DNA of 64,000 nt from Liolophura sinensis (GCF_032854445.1 NC_088300.1:9982001-10046000), one strand, 5' to 3'; shown: positions 45,301 to 56,970, counted from the stretch's first letter. Notes: generated by a model not told the origin, from the letters alone. Translations and numbers: made by a program.

Positions 45301-48300
45301 CCTAGCTCATGGAGGTAAGTACACACATAGCCTAGCTCATGGAGGTAAGTACACACATAGCCTAGCTCATGGAAGTAAGTACACACATAGCCTAGCTCAT
45401 GGAGGTAAGCAGACACATAGCCCAGCTCAAGGAGGTAAACGCACACATAGCCCAGCTCATGGAGGTAAGCAGACACATGGCCTGGCTCATGGAGGTAAGC
45501 ACACACATAGCCTAGCTCATGGATGTAAACAGACACATAGCCCAGCTCATGGAGGTAAGCAGACACATGGCCTGGCTCATGGAGGTAAGCAGACACATAG
45601 CCCAGCTCATGGAGGTAAACGCACACATAGTCTGGCTCATGGAGGTAAGTACACACATAGCCCAGCTCGTGGAGGTAAGCAGACACATAGCCTAGCTCAT
45701 GGAGGTAAGCAGACACGTAGCCCAGCTCACGGAGGTAAACAGACACATAGCCTGGCTCATGGAGGTACATGCACACATAGCCTGGCTCATGGAGGTAAGT
45801 ACACACATAGCCCAGCTCGTGGAGGTAAGCAGACACACAGCCTAGCTCATGGAGGTAAGCAGACACATAGCCCAGCTCACGGAGGTAAGCATACACATAG
45901 CCTAGCTCATGGAGGTAAGCAGACACATAGCCCAGCTCCCAGCTCATGGAGGTACAAACACACATAGCCTGGCTCATGGAGGTAAGTACACACAAAGCCC
46001 AGCTCGTGGAGGTAAGCAGACACATAGCCTGGCTCATGGCGGTACATGCACACATAGCCTGGCTCATGGAGGTAAGTACACACATAGCCCAGCTCGTGGA
46101 GGTAAGCAGGCACATAGCCTAGCTCATGGAGGTAAGCAGACACATAGCCCAGCTCGTGGAGGTAAGCAGACACATAGCCCAGCTCACGGAGGTAAGCAGA
46201 CACATAGCCTAGCACATGGAGGTAAGTACACACATAGCCCAGCTCATGGAGGTAAGCAGACACATAGCCCAGCTCATGGAGGTAAGCAGACACATAGCCC
46301 AGCTCATGGAGGTACACACACACATAGCCTGGCTCATGGAGGTAAGTACACACATAGCCCAGCTCGTGGAGGTAAGCAGACACATAGCCTAGCTCAAGGA
46401 GGTAAGCAGACACATAGCCCAGCTCACGGAGGTAAGCAGACACATAGGCTAGCTCGTGGAGGTAAGCATACACATAGCCTGGCTCATGGAGGTAAGTACA
46501 CACATTGCCTGGCTCATGGAGGTAAGCAGACACATAGCCTAGCTCATGGAGGTAAGTACACACATAGCCTAGCTCGTGGAGGTAAGCATACACATAGCCT
46601 GGCTCATGGAGGTAAGTACACACATAGCCTAGCTCATGGAGGTAAGTACACACATAGCCTAGCTCGTGGAGGTAAGCAGACACATAGCCTAGCTCAAGGA
46701 GGTAAGCAGACACATAGCCCAGCTCACGGAGGTAAGCAGACACATAGCCTAGCTCGTGGAGGTAAGTACACACATAGCCCAGCTCGTGGAGGTAAGCAGA
46801 CACATGGCCTAGCTCATGGAGGTAAGCATACACATAGCCTGGCTCATGGAGGTAAGTACACACATTGCCTGGCTCATGGAGGTAAGCAGACACATAGCCT
46901 AGCTCATGGAGGTAAGTACACACATAGCCTAGCTCATGGAGGTAAACGCACACATAGCCTGGCTCATGGAGGTAAGTACACACATAGCCCAGCTCATGGA
47001 GGTAAGCAGACACATAGCCTAGCTCACAGAGGTAAGCATACACATAGCCTGGCTCATGGAGGTAAGTACACACACAGCCTAGCTCACAGAGGTAAGCATA
47101 CACATAGCCTGGCTCATGGAGATAAGCAGACACATAGCCCAGCTCACGGAGGTAAGCATACACATAGCCTGGCTCATGGAGATAAGCAGACACATAGCCC
47201 AGCTCACGGAGGTAAGCATACACATAGCCTGGCTCATGGAGGTAAGCATACACATAGCCTGGCTCATGGAGGTAAGTGCACACATAGCCTGGCTCATGGA
47301 GGTAAGTACACACATAGCCCAGCTCGTGGAGGTAAGCAGACACATAGCCTGGCTCATGGAGATAAGCAGACACATAGCCCAGCTCGTGGAGGTAAGCACA
47401 CACATAGCCTGGCTCATGGAGGTAAGCAGACACATAGCCTAGCTCATGGAGGTAAGCAGACACATAGCCTAGCTCATGGAGGTAAGCAGACACATAGCCT
47501 AGCTCATGGAGGTAAGTACACTCATAGCCTAGCTCATGGAGGTAAGTACACACATAGCCCAGCTCGTGGAGGTAAACGCATACATAGCCTGGCTCATGGA
47601 GGTAAGTACACACTTAGCCCACCTCATGGAGATAGGTCGCACGACAAATAGTGTAATTTGTTTATTTAAATGTTATTCATTTTTAAGATGGATAAAAAAA
47701 CAGAACAGTTTTATCTGTTTTTTTATGGGTTTAAACGATTGAGTGATCATACTTTCATCAAATGATATTTTTTTGTTGTCTTCTGATTTTGTAGCAAAGA
47801 TGGAAAAGTTATAAACAGAACAAAAATGGTGAGTCTTCTATTTCATCTAAGTACATGTAGTGCCCATTAAATTGGGTGGACAGATTTATGTCGTCATATG
47901 GAGGTCGAAAAAACAGATTTGGGTGAACAAGTTCCCTGTAATTTGGTCTGTATATCTGAAAAGAGTAGACACCTTTTTCATAGTTCCTTGATTTCTCAGT
48001 GCATATTTCTGAAATTGATTAAATTTCAACTGCGTAGTAATTCGCTGAACTATTTTGTGACGTAATTAATGAAAAAACAAGTCTAGGAACATCTGACAAA
48101 TTAATTTCCAACTTAACAGTTCGTAATATTGTAAAAAGTTGTTAGGAGAGGTCAAAAATTTATTCTTATTAATATATTCCTGCTCCACCAACATGTAAAA
48201 TTTTGTGATGGAAATGATTTTCCTTTTGCGCTGTGGTTTTACAGGTGAAGATTAAATTAAATGAAGATAAAAAAATGTTTAAGATGCCGGGATTGGCTTT

Positions 48301-51300
48301 TGTCAATATTTTAGATAAGTATGTAGGCTGGCGAGATTTATTCGAGATTGCTGTTGAGTATCGCAGACTGGTTGACCCGGAGCAGCCTGTTTTCTGGTTG
48401 GACAGAATGGGTGATACAGATAATAAGGATTTCAGGGGAGAGATCAGTTTTGTCAGGTAAGAAGGATGTTTCAGATTAGGCAACTGGGCACGGTCCCTTA
48501 CTCAACTGGGACTTTAAACCAGTCCATGAACTAACACTATATGTATGAGTTGATCCAAGTCATTGTTTAAGCCTATGATGTTAATCCTGGTGATTAGCTA
48601 GGACTGTTACCCTCTGACTTTCATCAGACTTTCAGGTGACAGGTTTCAGCAAAGCATACCGTCAGGTTTTAAATGTTTGTATATGTAATCATAGTGACCT
48701 TACAATACTTGTGTCTTTCAGAGGTTCCATGATGAATCTCAAGGTGATGCAATACTTTGATCTGGTTTTTAAACTGGCCAAAACCATGTTGGAACATTAT
48801 ACAGGGTAAGATGAGATATAACAAACAGTAGTTTGTGTTCCTCTACCTTTTGGTCACCTCCCTAGGTAAAGCTGACCACAACTCTGAGTAAAACAAGTAG
48901 AATGTGTCTACATGCATGGAAACACACTCATAAAGCAAGAACAAAACAAGTGTCCTTATTGTTGATGTTTTTAGCAGCCCTACCGAACGGTAATTTTGAT
49001 CTTTTGACCAGATTTCTCAACATGTTCTTGCTTTTCATCAACAATAGGGGAGTTTTGAGTTGGAACTCTTTTGTCATCAAAAGTAAAAACAGTCCAACTT
49101 TGTCATGTGACTGGTGAAAAATGTTAGGCAGCCTTTGTTGACATTAATTTACTGATCTCTGGAAAAGGGTGGTTTCACCCTTTTCCAGAGACACAAATGA
49201 GACCTCTTTCCTGTACGAGCTCATAAACATCCATATTCTCAATCTTCTTTATCCTTCCTTCACTCTAAATTACTTTTTATGATACTTTTTTCAGATGCAC
49301 ATGTTATAGTGAATGTGATCAAAAATGGTTGCCTAACATTTTTGACAGGTCATATAATACAGTTAGACGTTTTCCACCTTCAGCGATAAGAGTTCGAACT
49401 CGAAACTGGAACAGTCATTTCCTTGCACTGTAAATTTATGATTTAATGAATGTGATTAATGTGTGAAACCAGTAATGTGATTAATGTGTGAAACCAGTGA
49501 TGTCATTAATGTGTTAAAGCAATAGTGTAATTAATGTACAGAAACCAGTAATGTGACTATTATGTAAAACCAGTAATGTTATTTATGTCTATAACCAGTA
49601 AACCAATGTTTAAATGTTGCGCAGTAAGCAGTATGTTTGTGTGATAAATGCAGTGATAATAATGATGTCATGATTTACCTTTTCAGTGATGGAGTCATAT
49701 TTTACCCAGGATTAAAAGAGGATATTGATAATGCCAAAACCTGTGAAGATCTGCTGGCCATAGCCAGAGTAAGGCCTCTAGCTATACACATGCTTCCAGT
49801 TTCTAGCAAGCATACATAACTGATTCCAGTGAGAAAGTAATACACTGAAAAAGGTATTAATAAAGTCAAAAGTTAAAGTCACATTTATTGGGCTTCTTTT
49901 GGCACTGCAGATCTTGAAAGTTTTGTCAGACTAGAATACAAGGTAGGGCTTAAGACTGTCTGAAGTTTGCTGTTTCATAAGAATTCGCTAAATAATCCAA
50001 AGAAATTTGTTCTGAAGCTTTGTCTGTAGGAAATTGTGTTCAATTTTTGGAATGTTGTTAAATTCTCATTCTGAAGCCAAACATTTTAGTATGTACAGGT
50101 AGCTGTAATAAAAGTGGGGGCATGTTAGATTGATACATGAACCTGTTTTCTGTATTCTCTCATTTCATTCCTTCTCTGAATTTTTTCAGAAAAGAAAAAT
50201 TAACCCTAATGGATTTTTAGTGTCCACCCAAGTTCCTAGTTTAAAAGAGAAGAGTAATACTCGACTAGATGGAGTGGTTTTAACTCTGACAGAAGATTTG
50301 TAAGTGTGTTGTTAGTCCTGCAAACTCAGCTCTGTTCTAGTCATAATGATCATTATAATCATTTCCTTATCTGAACAAAAAGAGAGCGTTTCTCAGCTTC
50401 CAAATTTAGAGGTCACAACTGTCAATTTTGTGTTTACCACCCTTAACTGTTAGTGCATGTAAAGCTGTTCAGTACAGTACCAAAGAAAAAGAGTAAATCT
50501 ATGATTTTCTTGGACTTTTTAATAGTTCCCTAATACATGCACCTAAATGAGTTAGAAATGAATTAACATACATCAGACTCGCCTGGATAATTTCATTACA
50601 TGTGTATTTCGGACATCTTGTAAACATGTTTTACTTTTGTAATACGATAACTCAGTAATTTAGAAATAAACTGAGGAATATTGACCATTGCACAAATTGC
50701 ATGATGTCGTGGTCAGAAGCTTATTATAACAGACTTGCACCAGATTCTGCTTCACAGATTCATAGTACGCCCTTAATGCTGACGGGCTGGCATGCGGGCA
50801 TGTGGACTATTTCTGTCTGTATGTGTTTTTCTTTTTGTTTTGCAGAAATAACAAGATTGTGCTTTCCATAAACGTGGCAAGTTCAAAAAGCAGGACAAGC
50901 TCATACCATGCTGAAATGGAGCATTTGTTCTTACAGCTCAAAGAGGAGATCAAGAAAAGTGGGGTGAACAAAATATCAGTAAGAAACCCTCAACTATACT
51001 AAACCACTGTTGAAGAGTGAAAAAATAAAATATTAAGTCTGTTAATTGCACAACAACTACAGGTATGTAACCATGCCCATGCTACTTTGTCAGCTCGTTA
51101 GTTTTCCAAACAGAGATTTCAAATAAATTTGATCATATTTCTTTAACCTTTATATCATGCCTGTGTGTAATACAGTGTAGAGTGTTGGCAACATTTCAGG
51201 ATTCATTGTGTCCATTGTGAACACTGTCTTGTCTGTAGTGTACTATTTTTGCATGCCTTTATCACTGTTTCAGGATATGGAGTCCATTGTGGACACTGTC

Positions 51301-54300
51301 TTGTCTGTAGTGTACTACTTGTGCATGCCTTTATCACTGTTTCAGGATATGGAGTCCATGATGAACACTGTCTTGTCTGTGGTGTACTACTTCTGCATGC
51401 CCTTATCACTGTTTCAGGATATGGAGTCCATTGTGAACACTGTCTTGTCTGTAGTGTACTACTTGTGCATGCCTTTATCACTGTTTCAGGATATGGAGTC
51501 CATTGTGGACACTGTCTTGTCTGTAGTGTACTACTTGTGCATGCCTTTATCACTGTTTCAGGATATGGAGTCCATGATGAACACTGTCTTGTCTGTGGTG
51601 TACTACTTCTGCATGCCCTTATCACTGTTTCAGGATATGGAGTCCATTGTGAACACGGTTTTGTCTGTGGTGTACTACTTCTGCATGCCTTTATCACTGT
51701 TTCAGGATATGGAGTCCATTTTGAACACTATCATGTCTGTAGTGTACTACTTCTGCATGCCTTTATCACTGTTTCAGGATATGGAGTCCATTTTGAACAC
51801 TATCTTGTCTGTGGTGTACTACTTCTGCATACCCTTATCACTGTTTCAGGATATGGAGTCCATTGTGAACACTGTCATGTCTGTAGTGTACTACTTCTGC
51901 ATGCCCTTATCACTGTTTCAGGATATGGAGTCCATTGTGAACACTGTCATGTCTGTAGTGTACTACTTCTGCATGCCTTTATCACTGTTTCAGGATATGG
52001 AGTCCATTGTGAACACTGTCATGTCTGTAGTGTACTACTTCTACATGCCTTTATCACTGTTTCAGGATATGGAGTCCATTGTGAACACTGTCATGTCTGT
52101 AGTGTACTACTTCTGCATGCCTTTATCACTGTTTCAGGATATGGAGTTCATGGTGAACACTGTCTTGTCTGTGGTGTACTACTTCTGCATGCCTTGATCA
52201 CTGTTTCAGGATATGGAGTCCATTGTGAACACTGTCATGTCTGTAGTGTACTACTTCTGCATACCTTTATCACTGTTTCAGGATATGGAGTCCATTGTGA
52301 ACACTGTCTTGTCTGTGGCGTACTACTTCTACATGCCTTTATCACTGTTTCAGGATATGGAGTCCATTGTGAACACTGTCATGTCTGTAGTGTACTACTT
52401 CTGCATACCTTTATCACTGTTTCAGGATATGGAGTCCATTGTGAACACTGTCTTGTCTGTGGTATACTACTTCTACATGCCCTTATCACTGTTTCAGGAT
52501 ATGGAGTCCATGGTGAACACTGTCTTGTCTGTAGTGTACTACTTGTGCATGCCTTTATCACTGTTTCAGGATATGGAGTCCATTGTGAACACTGTCATGT
52601 CTGTAGTGTACTACTTCTACATGCCTTTATCACTGTTTCAGGATATGGAGTCCATTGTGAACACTGTCTTGTCTATGGTGTAGTACTTCTGCATGCCCTT
52701 ATCACTGTTTCAGGATATGGAGTCCATTGTGAACACTGTCTTGTCTGTAGTGTAGTACTTCTGCATGCCTTTATCACTGTTTCAGGATATGGAGTCCATT
52801 GTGAACACTGTCATGTCTGTAGTGTACTACTTCTACATGCCTTTATCACTGTTTCAGGATATGGAGTCCATTGTGAACACTGTCTTGTCTGTGGTGTACT
52901 ACTTCTGCATGCCTTTATCACTGTTTCAGGATATGGAGTCCATTGTGAACGCTGTCTTGTCTGTAGTGTAGTACTTCTGCATGCCTTTATCACTGTTTCA
53001 GGATATGGAGTCCATTGTGAACACTGTCATGTCTGTAGTGTACTACTTCTACATGCCTTTATCACTGTTTCAGGATATGGAGTCCATTGTGAACACTGTC
53101 ATGTCTGTAGTGTACTACTTCTGCATGCCCTTATCACTGTTTCAGGATATGGAGTCCATTGTGAACACTGTCATGTCTGTGGTATACTACTTCTACACGC
53201 CCTTATCACTGTTTCAGGATATGGAGTCCATTGTGAACACTGTTTTGTCTATGGTGTACTACTTCTGCATGCCTTTATCACTGTTTCAGGATATGGAGTC
53301 CATGGTGAACACTGTTTTGTCTATGGTGTACTACTTCTACAATCTGATGCCTTTATCACGGGGTTCAAGGTTAGAGTTCTTTTTTATGAACTTTACATTG
53401 AGTTTGGTCAGTAAAGAGACAAACCCTTTGCTAAATTACGTTAACACATACATGTAATAATGGTATTTGAGGGTCCTCCTAAATACTGGCTCGCTCACCT
53501 AGTGTGACTCTTGCTTCAGCTGAACTGTCCAGCTGGCCAGGGATGTTGCCAACTTCACAATGCCTCTGCTTGGTTCCCCCACTCTTGCATTGTATCACTG
53601 ATGGGAGTTGTTGAAGTACTGGGTAAATAATAATATTTGGTGGTAATTTGTGAGCATGATATGAAAAAGTTTTTGAATGGAACTGCTAGCCTTGTATGAG
53701 CAATCTGTTACTATCAGATGTAGCAGGTTTGACCGGGGCTGTTTGTGTTGTAGTGTGGTGGCGTATTCTGTGGCCTTGGGCCTCATTATGTCCCTCGGTA
53801 GGGAAGTGACAGGGAAAATACCCACAGGCAAGGTAAGCTATGGTAGTAATATTTAACCTGGATATGATGGATTGTTGGATTTAATTTGCATGGTATTCAG
53901 TACTTAACAACCTGGATGTGGTGGATTGTTGGATTTAATTTGCATGGTATTCAGTACTTAACAACTTGGATGAGATGGATTGTTGGATTTAATTTGCATA
54001 TATACAGTACTTAACAACCTGGATATGATGGATTGTTGGATTTAATTTGCATGGTATTCAGTACTTAGTTACCTGGATATGATGGATTGTTGAATTTAAT
54101 ATGCATGGTATTCAGTACTTAACAACCTGGATGTGATGGATTGTTGGATTTAATTTGCATGATATTCAGTACTTAACAACCTGGATATGATGGATTGTTG
54201 GATTTAATTTGCATGGTATTCAGTACTTAGTTACCTGGATATGATGGATTGTTGAATTTAATATGCATGGTATTCAGTACGTAACAGCCTGGATATGATG

Positions 54301-56597
54301 GATTGTTGGATTTAATTTGCATGGTATTCAGTACTTAATAACCTGGATATGATGGATTTTTGGATTTAATTTGCATGGTATTCAGTACTTAACAACCTGG
54401 ATATGATGGATTGTTGGATTTAATTTGCATGGTATTCAGTACTTAGTTACCTGGATATGATGGATTGTTGAATTTAATATGCATGATATTCAGTACGTAA
54501 CAACCTGGATATGATGGATTGTTGGATTTAATTTGCATGGTATTCAGTACTTAACAACCTGGATATGATGGATTGTTGGATTTAATTTGCATGGTATTCA
54601 GTACTTAACAACCTGGATATGATGGATTTTTGGATTTAATTTGCATGGTATTCAGTACTTAACAACCTGGATATGATGGATTTTTGGATTTAATTTGCAT
54701 GGTATTCAGTACTTAGTTACCTGGATATGATGGATTGTTGGATTTAATTTGCATGGTATTCAGTACTTAACAACCTGGATATGATGGATTGTTGGATTTA
54801 ATTTGCATGGTATTCAGTACTTAACAACCTGGATATGATGGATTGTTGGATTTAATTTCCATGGTATTCAGTACTTAACAACCTGGATATGATGGATTGT
54901 TGGATTTAATTTACATGGTATTCAGTACGTAACAACCTGGATATGATGGATTGTTGGATTTAATTTGCATGGTATTCAGTACTTAACAACCTGGATATGA
55001 TGGATTGCTTTATTTAATTTGCATGCTATTCAGTACTTAACAACCTGGATATGATGGATTGTTGGATTTAATTTGCATGGTAGTTACCTGGATATGATGG
55101 ATTGTTGAATTGAATATGCATGGTATTCAGTACTTAACAACCTGGATATGATGGATTGTTGAATTTAATTTGCATGGTATTCAGTACTTAACAACCTGGA
55201 TATGATGGATTGTTGAATTTAATTTGCATGCTATTCAGTACTTAACAACCTGGATATGGTGGATTGTTGGATTTAATTTGCATGGTATTCATTACTTAGC
55301 TACCTAGATATGATGGATTGTTGGATTTAATTTGCATGCTATTCAGTACTTAACAACCTGGATATGGTGGATTGTTGGATTTAATTTGCATGGTATTCAG
55401 TACTTAACAGTTTGTGCATTTAGAATCCGTCAAATGAAATACTGATGGGATTGAACTGTAGGGCATGTTTTATAATGATTTGTACATTGTAATTGTAGAC
55501 AATTACAGATTGTTTTTTCAGACAAGGGACTTCAAACATTACCTAGCTATAAACCCTAGTGGATTATAGATTTTTCATGCTTCTTGATCTGCTACATGCA
55601 GCTACACACTTTTTTCATCAGAATTTGCTGCACAAATTAGTGGCAAGCCTGATGTCATATCTTTAATGTGATGTTGACCTTCCATCTGTTTGATTTGGTG
55701 ATATAATCATGGTGTTTGGTACTTTGCAGCTGGTTGATCTGGAGGCCATGTTGTCAGGAGCACCAGATGCGTTTATCCTCGTCACAAAACAGTGGATGAA
55801 TATAAAAAAGTGAGTTTGAGAAGGATTGTGCATTACTGTCAGAGTAATGTACATCCAATGCATCACATTTTACAGAAATCATGTCATATATAATGCCATT
55901 AATTGTTGTCAGTATGTTCTATTATTACATGTTAAAGTCCTGTTAAATCCAACAAATTTTATGCACAATGCAAAGCATGTTGCGCCATGTGTTATTGCAC
56001 ATTCAGGATAATAGTTTGCTACTTCATAACAGAACATCACATACATTGTAGCTCTTCATAGAAAGTGTATAATAATAGTAATTATTGTAACAATATATAC
56101 ATCTTATATGTTACTGAAACTTTTCTTCGTTTACTCTTTGTCACCAGCATTTAAGATTTCATCAGTATCTTTAGGCATACTCTAATTCTTCAGACTTTTG
56201 GGACAGATATCAGTAGTGTTGAAAGTAAAATATTACATTTCTCTACCAGCCTCTTGGAAAAGTAAAGATATGAGTATGTTAAATGGTCTAACCCTGTGAG
56301 AAAAAAGAAACTCAATATTCCTGCTACATTTACATATATTGGCTAAAAATGAGTAGACCAGGTGTCTCAAAAATTAGAAGAAATAAGGTAGTGCAGCTAA
56401 ACACCCCCAACCCCCAGATTTATTCAGTCATATATGGAGTAGAGGTCGTAAAAATGTTTTGAAATAAGCAGTGAGCTGGCTTTGTTATCGGTTTCAGGAA
56501 TGGCACGACGTTAAGCACATTGCCAAAAGTGTGGGAGGCATTTCCCACTGTGAGAACTGTCATCGAGGCCTTAAATCTCAGCATGGAATCCTGCTGA
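33379..56597 (+). CDS. TTC13: Tetratricopeptide repeat protein 13, complete, 25 exons
   Basis: Orthologue of animal TTC13, whose molecular function is not established. Exons: 33379-33646, 34083-34183, 34426-34501, 34766-34836, 35618-35683, 36606-36698, 37185-37301, 37961-38074, 38505-38587, 39181-39322, 39836-39940, 40236-40299, 42044-42162, 42514-42554, 44725-44896, 47795-47828, 48315-48456, 48722-48805, 49687-49768, 50190-50299, 50846-50978, 53290-53369, 53754-53832, 55730-55809, 56498-56597. Phases join throughout and predict 851 residues, near the roughly 860 I recall for human. Residues 1-22 look like a signal peptide (LTLQLSFLLF core) followed by a cysteine-containing stretch, so the protein probably enters the secretory path. 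TPR helices occupy about 150-425 (AVGIVMLNAGLSDEAIHEF, AFYARGVAYARKG, and so on). The C-terminal half has the diagnostic WRDLFEIAVEYRR, DPEQPVFWLDRM, VYYFYNLMPLSRGSS and GREVTGKIPTGK. The exon 16/17 junction is the least certain; see findings. Introns are unusually rich in tandem repeats. Confidence 0.95.
34863..35565. repeat. 42-bp minisatellite in TTC13 intron 4
   Basis: About 13 imperfect units (CAGAAATTGGTTAGAGCC, then TATAGGCCTGAATGTAAAGT). It starts about 25 bp after the exon 4 donor and each unit carries a GTAAAG resembling that donor's GTAAAC. A SINE interrupts it at 34911-35031. Confidence 0.88.
34911..35031 (+). mobile_element. SINE A, truncated, inside a minisatellite
   Basis: 3' half ending TCAAATAAATAAATAAATA, inserted in the 42-bp array of TTC13 intron 4; array-like sequence lies on both sides, with a possible short flanking repeat AAATTGAT. 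Confidence 0.88.
36005..36480. repeat. Degenerate minisatellite in TTC13 intron 5
   Basis: Irregular units built from GGTTGGTTTCTCCAGTG and GGATCCCAAG-like blocks, period about 17-35 bp. Highly diverged. Confidence 0.6.
37026..37184 (+). repeat. 53-bp tandem repeat made from the exon 7 splice acceptor
   Basis: Three complete copies precede the true exon. Each begins like exon 7 (GTGTATATTGC) and ends TGTGTTTCCTAG or TTTCCCAG. Exon-like starts lie at 37026, 37079 and 37132, with the real one at 37185: exact 53-bp spacing. The period is not a multiple of three and each decoy soon meets a stop, so decoy use would disrupt the protein. Confidence 0.92.
37480..37646 (+). mobile_element. SINE A, 5'-truncated, perfect 13-bp target-site duplication
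   Basis: Flanked by TAGAACAGGGCTT at 37467-37479 and 37647-37659. About 167 bp long and lacking the tRNA head. In TTC13 intron 7. Confidence 0.95.
38204..38446 (-). mobile_element. SINE A, old nearly full-length copy
   Basis: Extended TTTATTT tail on the plus strand, then the family core with substitutions and a small rearrangement. In TTC13 intron 8. Confidence 0.85.
40660..41960. repeat. 36-bp minisatellite in TTC13 intron 12
   Basis: About 36 units (GTCTCAGCAGAGGTTATGGT plus AATGACATGTAGTTCT) with variants that recur in blocks, such as the TTATTATAATTACATGTGG type. It ends about 85 bp before exon 13. Stop-free in some frames on both strands, giving false open frames. Confidence 0.93.
42650..43020. 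repeat. 30-bp minisatellite in TTC13 intron 14
   Basis: Twelve units (TTCACTGCATTACAGAACCT, then TGTGCTCTGC), beginning about 95 bp after exon 14. Each unit contains ATTACAG, which resembles a splice acceptor, but I see no exon from which it derives. Confidence 0.93.
43668..43920 (-). mobile_element. SINE A, full length with target-site duplication
   Basis: On the minus strand it begins GGCCTGAGTGGCTGAGGAGG, a tRNA-like head with A box. It is flanked by TTCATTATCTGTG (43655-43667) and TTCATTGTCTGTG (43921-43933), a 13-bp duplication with one mismatch. In TTC13 intron 14, immediately before the 24-bp array. Confidence 0.93.
43960..44710. repeat. 24-bp minisatellite abutting exon 15
   Basis: About 30 units (TTCCATGGTAATGTTCTGTG) with a larger internal duplication (44410-44480 matches 44530-44600). 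It ends about 15 bp before the exon 15 acceptor, leaving little unique sequence for the branch point and polypyrimidine tract. Confidence 0.93.
44873..47635 (+). repeat. 30-bp minisatellite made from the exon 15 splice donor, about 91 copies
   Basis: Each unit (ACACATAGCCTAGCTCATGG followed by AGGTAAGCAG) copies the last 24 bases of exon 15 (ACACATAGCTCAGCTCGTAG, then AG) plus the donor GTAAGC. The array thus has about 91 consensus 5' splice sites after the true one at 44896. In the coding frame the first unit carries TAG at 44915-44917, so use of any decoy would truncate the protein. Other units are CAG-type and open. Stop-free off-frames give false open frames of 580 (plus) and 568 (minus) codons. 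Confidence 0.97.
49440..49610. repeat. Degenerate 25-bp tandem repeat in TTC13 intron 18
   Basis: About six units of the form TGTGATTAATGTGTGAAACC with AGTA spacers, ending about 75 bp before exon 19. Confidence 0.8.
51200..53289 (+). repeat. 72-bp minisatellite: tandem copies of TTC13 exon 22 with its acceptor
   Basis: Each unit is a CTGTTTCAG acceptor, GATATGGAGTCCATTGTGAA and the rest of exon 22 to about TACTTCTGCATGCCTTTATC, then CACTG leading into the next acceptor. Acceptor-exon boundaries run from 51274 to 53290 at exactly 72-bp spacing (28 intervals, 29 acceptors), with a degenerate one at 51200. Only the last copy has the family sequence FYNLMPLSRGS and the donor. In the exon frame, stops occur at 52195, 52681, 52753 and 52969; after that the frame is open to the real exon. 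Confidence 0.96.
53851..55410. repeat. 54-bp minisatellite in TTC13 intron 23
   Basis: About 29 units (AACCTGGATATGATGGATTG, then TTGGATTTAATTTGCATGG and TATTCAGTACTTAAC), beginning about 18 bp after the exon 23 donor. Variants with TTAGTTACCTGG recur in blocks, showing multi-unit duplication. Confidence 0.94.
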
Positions 56598-56689
56598 CAA
56601 AGCAAAAATATACAGTTTTATTATGATACTCCTAGAGCAATAACCATACAGTTGTCATATTTGTTAGTTCACATTATAGGGGACCAGAG

Positions 56690-56970
56690 AGAAGTAGATA
56701 AACAGTCAGATCTGAGGCTTGTTTTACTCTTCCCAGATTGGGTTCTAAAGTTACACATCTATACCCTAATATTCACTACCTGGAAATTCTGTCCTGTTGC
56801 CCGAGCTTTGCTCAAGGTGTGAAAGCCATGCGCCACAAAAACAGATTTCCCGTGATCTTGAAGTAATTCCGAATTCGTATCACATCATTACCTGTTAATA
56901 ATAATGACCATACCTAGTCTAGCACAATTAACACAAATGTAACCAATACATTCCCTGAGACAGGGTCTGG
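56690..56970. mobile_element. Family D element, second copy
   Basis: Contains TTTTACTCTTCCCAGATTGG, like the left arm at 4350, and the complement of the 4790-4920 interior. Lies in the TTC13 3' flank, possibly within the 3' UTR. Confidence 0.5.

Noticed and set aside
45021-46115. Repetitive minus-strand open frame of 364 codons
   Set aside because: Product of the 30-bp array, whose period is divisible by three; no start context, neighbouring exons or family similarity.
51249-53414. A 721-codon open frame on the plus strand
   Set aside because: It is an off-frame reading of the exon-22 tandem array; the biologically relevant frame is the one that continues into FYNLMPLSRGS.
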